From positions 1 through 10,986 of the forward strand of contig JABDKS010000998.1 in NCBI GenBank assembly GCA_013002105.1: a stretch of 10,986 bases of DNA. Direction: 5' to 3'. Both the position numbers and the translations under genes were made by a program. Shown here piece by piece: positions 7,602 to 10,986 of the stretch; positions within the stretch are counted from its first letter, which is position 1; the number at the start of each line of letters is the position of its first letter. A model generated the notes under the pieces. It saw only the letters and a program-made list of their open reading frames with translations. It did no database searches and was not told the DNA's origin. Origin of the DNA: Pirellulaceae bacterium. Lineage in GTDB: Bacteria; Planctomycetota; Planctomycetia; Pirellulales; Pirellulaceae.

Positions 7602-9236
7602 TTAGCGACCGGAAATGATGGCGTTTGTGCGGAGGTCGTCCTGCCACGGTTTGGGTTGAACCGAAACATCGCTGTCGTCGTCATAATGTTTGCGAAGTCG
7701 ATCGAGTTCCGCTTTCATCTCCGCGATCTGATTGGCGTATTGGGGATTGTTGTATTGGTTGGTCAGTTCATCGGGATCATCCGCTAGATCGTAAAACTCC
7801 CATTCGTCGAACTGATAAAAACGCATCAGTTTGTACTGATGATTACGCACACCGTAGTGTCGTGGCACCATGTGGACGCTGGGGTATTCATAGTAGTGGT
7901 AATAGATACTGTTGCGCCAGTCGCCGGGCGTATTGCCTTGCAGCAGCGGTACCAGCGAGGCGCCCTGCATGTTGGCGGGTATGGGAGCACCGGCCATCTC
8001 CAAAAAGGTTTCGGCGTAGTCCAGGTTTTGAACGAGGTCATCGTTGTGCGACGCTGGATTGGTCACGCCGGGCCATTTGACGATCAGTGGCATCTTGAGC
8101 GATTCGTCGTACATCCATCGTTTGTCGTACCAACCATGGTCGCCGATATAGAAACCTTGGTCCGACGAGTAGATCACGACTGTATTGTCAGTCAGTCCCA
8201 ATTCATCGATCGTTTGCATCAACGTGCCGACACTTTCATCGACTCCTTTGACGCAGCGCAAGTAGTTCTTTGCGTAGCGTTGGTATTTCCATCGCACTAG
8301 CGAATCGGCTGTCAGTTTTGCCTCGTGAAACGCTTTGTCACGCGGTTCGTAAGCGGCACGCCACTGTTTGACTTGTTGGTCACTCATTCGTTGCAGGTTT
8401 CGCCACGCGGACTTGTCGTACCGGCCAACCAGCGCGTTGCCGTCGAACTCGGGGACCAGATCGACGAACAAGTCGAAATTCAAATGCATGTGCCGATCGA
8501 TTTCTAATTCTTGAAATCTTGCCGGCGGTGCGTTGTCGAGCCACTTGTCAAATAGCGTATTGGGTTCGGGCAAATCGATATCGGCGTAAAGATCCAAGTG
8601 CCGCATTGCGGGCATCCAGTTGCGGTGAGGTGCCTTGTGCTGCACCATCAACATGAATGGCTTGTCTCCCTGTCGTCCCTGCTTGAGCCATTGGACGGCC
8701 AAGTCTGTCACCACATCGGTGCAGTGGCCTTCGATTCGTTTTCGGCCTTCCGGGGTGATCATGTCGGGGTTGTAGTAGAGCCCTTGGCCAGGCAAGACTT
8801 TCCAATCATCAAAACCTTGCGGTTCGCCTTTCAGATGGGACTTGCCATACATCGCGGTCGTGTAGCCCGCTTTTTGCAACAACTTGGGAAATGTCTGTTG
8901 GTTCCAGTCGAACGAGTTGCCATTGTTCATGAATCCGTTTTTGTGACTGTGCAGCCCGGTTTGAATCACAGCTCGACTGGGACCACAAATCGAGTTTGTG
9001 CAAAAGCTGTTCTTAAAGACGACGCCCTGCGATGCCAGCTTGTCGATGTTGGGTGTCGGATTCACACTTTTTAGCCAGCCATCGTACGCGCCGATCGCAT
9101 GGGGCGCGTGATCATCACTGAATATGAACAGGATGTTAGGCCGATCAGCGGCCAGGGTCGCCGGGCAAAGTACAAGAATCAACGCGGCAGCGAGTAACCA
9201 GACAGGGCGCAATACGTAGGAGCGAATCAGTGGCAT
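7602..9236 (-). CDS. N-acetylglucosamine-6-sulfatase-like secreted sulfatase
   Basis: A 544-residue formylglycine sulfatase with a signal peptide (residues about 1-30, cleavage near TLAA-DRP). Key residues: metal aspartates D41-D42 in FSDDHAPH, signature C84-G-P-S-R, GKSHLKG with K132 and H134, H200/H204 in QHKAPH, D359-Q360 in YSSDQGF, H367 and K372 in GDHGWYDKRWMYDESL. The long charged helical segment at about 215-320 ending in LVRWKYQRYAKNYLRCVKGVDESVG, and the C-terminal region with YDLADDPDELTN, match the mucin-desulfating/GlcNAc-6-sulfatase type. The likely reaction is removal of 6-O-sulfate from an amino sugar in a sulfated glycan; this is inference from family resemblance. Length is normal. 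The CGPSR core differs from the CTPSR of its neighbour, so the pair are not recent duplicates. The Shine-Dalgarno is weak. Confidence 0.94.
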   Translation of the reverse strand: MPLIRSYVLRPVWLLAAALILVLCPATLAADRPNILFIFSDDHAPHAIGAYDGWLKSVNPTPNIDKLASQGVVFKNSFCTNSICGPSRAVIQTGLHSHKNGFMNNGNSFDWNQQTFPKLLQKAGYTTAMYGKSHLKGEPQGFDDWKVLPGQGLYYNPDMITPEGRKRIEGHCTDVVTDLAVQWLKQGRQGDKPFMLMVQHKAPHRNWMPAMRHLDLYADIDLPEPNTLFDKWLDNAPPARFQELEIDRHMHLNFDLFVDLVPEFDGNALVGRYDKSAWRNLQRMSDQQVKQWRAAYEPRDKAFHEAKLTADSLVRWKYQRYAKNYLRCVKGVDESVGTLMQTIDELGLTDNTVVIYSSDQGFYIGDHGWYDKRWMYDESLKMPLIVKWPGVTNPASHNDDLVQNLDYAETFLEMAGAPIPANMQGASLVPLLQGNTPGDWRNSIYYHYYEYPSVHMVPRHYGVRNHQYKLMRFYQFDEWEFYDLADDPDELTNQYNNPQYANQIAEMKAELDRLRKHYDDDSDVSVQPKPWQDDLRTNAIISGR

Positions 9237-9275
9237 GGCGATAGATCTTGGTGAATGTGATTTTCAGAACGCATC

Positions 9276-9304
9276 ATCGTAAGTCGAAGCGGTGTCCATC
9301 ACAA
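9276..9304 (-). promoter_or_regulatory. Candidate sigma-70-type promoter for the sulfatase cluster
   Basis: On the minus strand TTGTGA (9299-9304) is followed after exactly 17 nt by TACGAT (9276-9281), each matching four of six consensus positions. It lies 39 bp before the ATG of the GlcNAc-6-sulfatase-like gene, in the 157-bp gap after the secretin-domain gene. If real, the sulfatase-propeller-sulfatase-NfeD genes form a unit separate from the upstream gene. Planctomycete promoters are poorly defined, so confidence is low. Confidence 0.3.
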
Positions 9305-9358
9305 CGCGCAGGCGACCAATTTTGGTTTCACTCAATTAGAGAGGCCAATGATGTCGGG

Positions 9359-9384
9359 CCAGCGGTCGTTAGGCAAACGGCTGG
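9359..9384 (-). terminator. Imperfect hairpin after the secretin-domain gene
   Basis: The minus strand can form a stem of CCAGC/GCTGG plus CGTT/AACG with a 5-nt loop and a 3-nt bulge, starting 9 bp after the stop codon at 9394. No T-run follows, so it is at best a weak or Rho-assisted terminator or an mRNA-end stabiliser. Confidence 0.3.
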
Positions 9385-9393
9385 TGTAACGAG

Positions 9394-10389
9394 CTACTGC
9401 GAAAACGACGTGGGCTCCCTGACTCGAATCACGAAGAGTTCTCGCGGAGCATCGCCTGGGATGGTTTCTGGTACTCTGCGCTGGGCAACGCCTAACACGA
9501 CCCACCGATTGATCGGCGAGGTCAGTTTTGTGGCAAAATGAATCAGGCCAGATTCTTTGTCGTCGGACAAGTACTCGGCATCGACTTCGATTTCCAGCGA
9601 GATCTGGTTGTCGGTCGTCTGCAGGAGCATTTGAGTCGAAAAATTTCCGTTGATCGCAGATCCCGAAGCGGTCGCTTTACTCTGTCCGCTTACTGTGACC
9701 TGTAACTCGCTGATCACTGAAAGCGGTCGAAATCCGCGCGACGTCAATTGTTCGGCAAACGCTTTATCGAGTTTTGACGCGTTAGGGGTTTCCGCTTCGC
9801 TTAACCACAGCAGTTGGACGGCAACTTCTTTGGGTGCAGCGGGTCTTTGTTGTTGCTGTTGTGTTTGTTGTTCAATGATACGAATCAGGTTTTGAACCGA
9901 CTCGACGGCTTCTTTCTGCCCTTTGAGAATCAAGACGCCGTCGGGTCCAGCGGCGATGTCGACCGAGTCGATTTTCAACGCACGGAGAACCTGAACGATG
10001 TCTTGCGACTTTTCACTTGCGTCGGGTAATACGGCGACCGCGTTGCGAGGAATCTCGGCGACGTCCATCGACTTGATTAATTCAAGTACTTCGTCGACGG
10101 TATCCTTTGTGCCTCGCAGCACCAGCGCATTGGTTCTCTGGTCGGCAACAAGTGTTAGCTCGGATTGTTTTGCCATCAGCGCGAGAATTGCTTCTCTGGT
10201 GGCGTTGGCTTCGGCGTATTTCAGGTAAACCATCGACCGGATCGGTTGTTCGTCCGCTTGGGCCTGCTTGTTTGCGACTGCGTCTGGATCCGGCTGCGCG
10301 TGGGCTTGTTGGACGAAAAGAGGTGCAATGATCGCAGTGATCAAAAGCAGAAACGTTGCGCGGGGTTGCCAAGTGTTGGGATGGAACAT
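9394..10389 (-). CDS. Exported protein with two secretin N-type domains and no secretin barrel
   Basis: A 331-residue protein beginning with a signal peptide (residues about 1-31, cleavage near AHA-QP). Residues about 52-110 match a secretin N (N1/NolW-like) domain: VYLKYAEANATREAIL, then LTLVADQRTNALVLRGTKDTVDEVLELIKSMD. A second, more divergent copy spans about 115-163 (GPDGVLILKGQKEAVESVQNLIR). A Q-rich linker (about 164-171) joins these to a C-terminal beta-rich region (about 177-331) that I do not recognise. Secretin N domains line the periplasmic channel of type II/III secretion or pilus secretins, but here the outer-membrane barrel domain is absent and the protein is about half the length of a secretin. 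It may be an accessory periplasmic protein or a lineage-specific family. The ATG at 10389 is chosen because AAGGG lies 8 nt upstream and the signal peptide starts there; the frame stays open to 10656 but lacks a sensible N-terminus. Confidence 0.82.
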   Translation of the reverse strand: MFHPNTWQPRATFLLLITAIIAPLFVQQAHAQPDPDAVANKQAQADEQPIRSMVYLKYAEANATREAILALMAKQSELTLVADQRTNALVLRGTKDTVDEVLELIKSMDVAEIPRNAVAVLPDASEKSQDIVQVLRALKIDSVDIAAGPDGVLILKGQKEAVESVQNLIRIIEQQTQQQQQRPAAPKEVAVQLLWLSEAETPNASKLDKAFAEQLTSRGFRPLSVISELQVTVSGQSKATASGSAINGNFSTQMLLQTTDNQISLEIEVDAEYLSDDKESGLIHFATKLTSPINRWVVLGVAQRRVPETIPGDAPRELFVIRVREPTSFSQ

Positions 10390-10986
10390 TCGCTTTGCCC
10401 TTGAACAAGAAAGCAACAAATGGATTGGAGATGCAGACTCTGTAAGATCAATTGAGTCGGTAAGGTATGATAACCCTGGGCGCACCCCAACGGAGGTTGT
10501 CAACGCTCGGGCTGCGACTCCTTTGGGTACTTGGCTTTGTTGACCGCGGACATCACACCACAGGATGAATTGCTGATAAAGATGTGTCCCCTCTCGGGTG
10601 GGTCGGTCATTATCAATTGTCAACGTGTGTGGATTTTTGCCAATGCAGGAGGGCATTCGGCAGTGGGCCCGTCATCTGTTCGGCAAAAATACGTTGTCCG
10701 AGCGGTTTAGGTTGTTACCGTGTGTGGCAGCAAGAGCGGCGGTATGTGGACAACGAGAATCGAGACTATCGAACTGAATCTTTCCGGCATTGGTTGCTGT
10801 TTGTTCATTCGACTTTCTACCCACTTCCCATGCAGGCGGGCGGGCTCTTTGTTACCACCGCGGGCACGGTGGGGCACACACGACGAACATGGAAGTTCAT
10901 CCTGAGAAGGGGATCGTTTTGATTTGGATGGTTCAACACGGCGGCTTTCCAGGCAACGGCGCTCAAGCACAAGGTGTGTTTAAGAA
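10390..10986. other. Region of about 600 bp without a supportable gene
   Basis: Reading frames here are short, mutually overlapping on both strands (for example plus 10584-10922 and minus 10707-10970) and show no recognisable domain, signal peptide or consistent ribosome site. The stretch presumably contains the promoter and leader of the secretin-domain gene. A GC-rich 6-bp stem with a 6-nt loop (CCACCG/CGGTGG) lies at 10855-10872, and the 9-mer TTGTCAACG occurs at 10497 and 10617. The minus strand of each 9-mer contains TTGACA, but no -10 box sits at the right distance. No tRNA or IS end was found. A decayed gene or a gene reaching in from beyond the right edge cannot be excluded. Confidence 0.5.

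Noticed and set aside
7815..8180. Possible fusion or insertion in the GlcNAc-6-sulfatase-like protein, because of its long charged middle segment
   Set aside because: The middle segment (about residues 215-320, encoded further upstream) and the following motifs are typical of this sulfatase type, so the length is normal.
10497..10625. Two TTGTCAACG 9-mers exactly 120 bp apart, giving TTGACA on the minus strand
   Set aside because: A 9-bp match within 600 bp is expected by chance, flanks do not match, and neither TTGACA has a -10-like hexamer 16-18 nt downstream.
10390..10656. Upstream extension of the secretin-domain gene by 89 codons
   Set aside because: The added sequence has no domain and would bury the signal peptide; the ATG at 10389 has its own ribosome site.
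10855..10872. GC-rich stem-loop CCACCG/CGGTGG
   Set aside because: Only 6 bp with no T-run and no gene end nearby, so not called as a terminator.
1..10986. CRISPR arrays, IS ends, tRNA or rRNA genes, prophage genes
   Set aside because: No regularly spaced repeats beyond the two copies at 1809-1846, no transposase-like protein and no cloverleaf or rRNA sequence was seen by eye.

Overview
The window looks like a chromosomal stretch from a marine planctomycete of the Rhodopirellula/Pirellulaceae type. This is inferred from gene content, not from a marker gene. The signs are moderate GC, an ECF sigma factor paired with a Hanks-type kinase, two secreted sulfatases, exported beta-propeller proteins and a secreted ankyrin protein. 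No rRNA, tRNA, CRISPR array, transposase or phage gene was seen.

Layout. (1) Positions 1-1697, minus strand: a two-gene signalling unit. A TTG-started ECF sigma factor overlaps by 4 bp (ATGA) a serine/threonine kinase that runs off the left edge. The kinase carries an anti-sigma-like HxxxCxxC motif near its N-terminus. (2) 1698-1876: a divergent intergenic region with a TATAAT hexamer and two copies of an 18-bp direct repeat. (3) 1877-4401, plus strand: a probable two-gene operon of an exported ankyrin-repeat protein and an exported SMP-30/gluconolactonase-type propeller, 8 bp apart. (4) 4431-10389, minus strand, convergent with the former: in transcription order, a secretin N-domain protein without a barrel, an N-acetylglucosamine-6-sulfatase-like sulfatase, a 6-bladed propeller protein, an arylsulfatase A-like sulfatase and a membrane protein with an NfeD-like C-terminal domain. 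Gaps are 157, 81, 63 and 15 bp, so the last four may be one transcription unit, with a candidate promoter just upstream of the first sulfatase. (5) 10390-10986: about 600 bp with no gene I can support.

How the genes fit together. The sulfatases both carry the C-x-P-S-R signature for formylglycine conversion and have signal peptides. They would remove sulfate esters from sulfated glycans outside the cytoplasm, with the two propellers as plausible sugar-lactone or ligand-handling partners. No maturase for the sulfatases, glycoside hydrolase or transporter is in view. The sigma/kinase pair is a separate regulatory module, and nothing in the sequence ties it to the sulfatase cluster.

I found no clearly new system. 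The points most worth checking are the zinc-finger kinase coupled to its sigma factor, the barrel-less secretin-domain protein, and the repeat upstream of the ankyrin gene.
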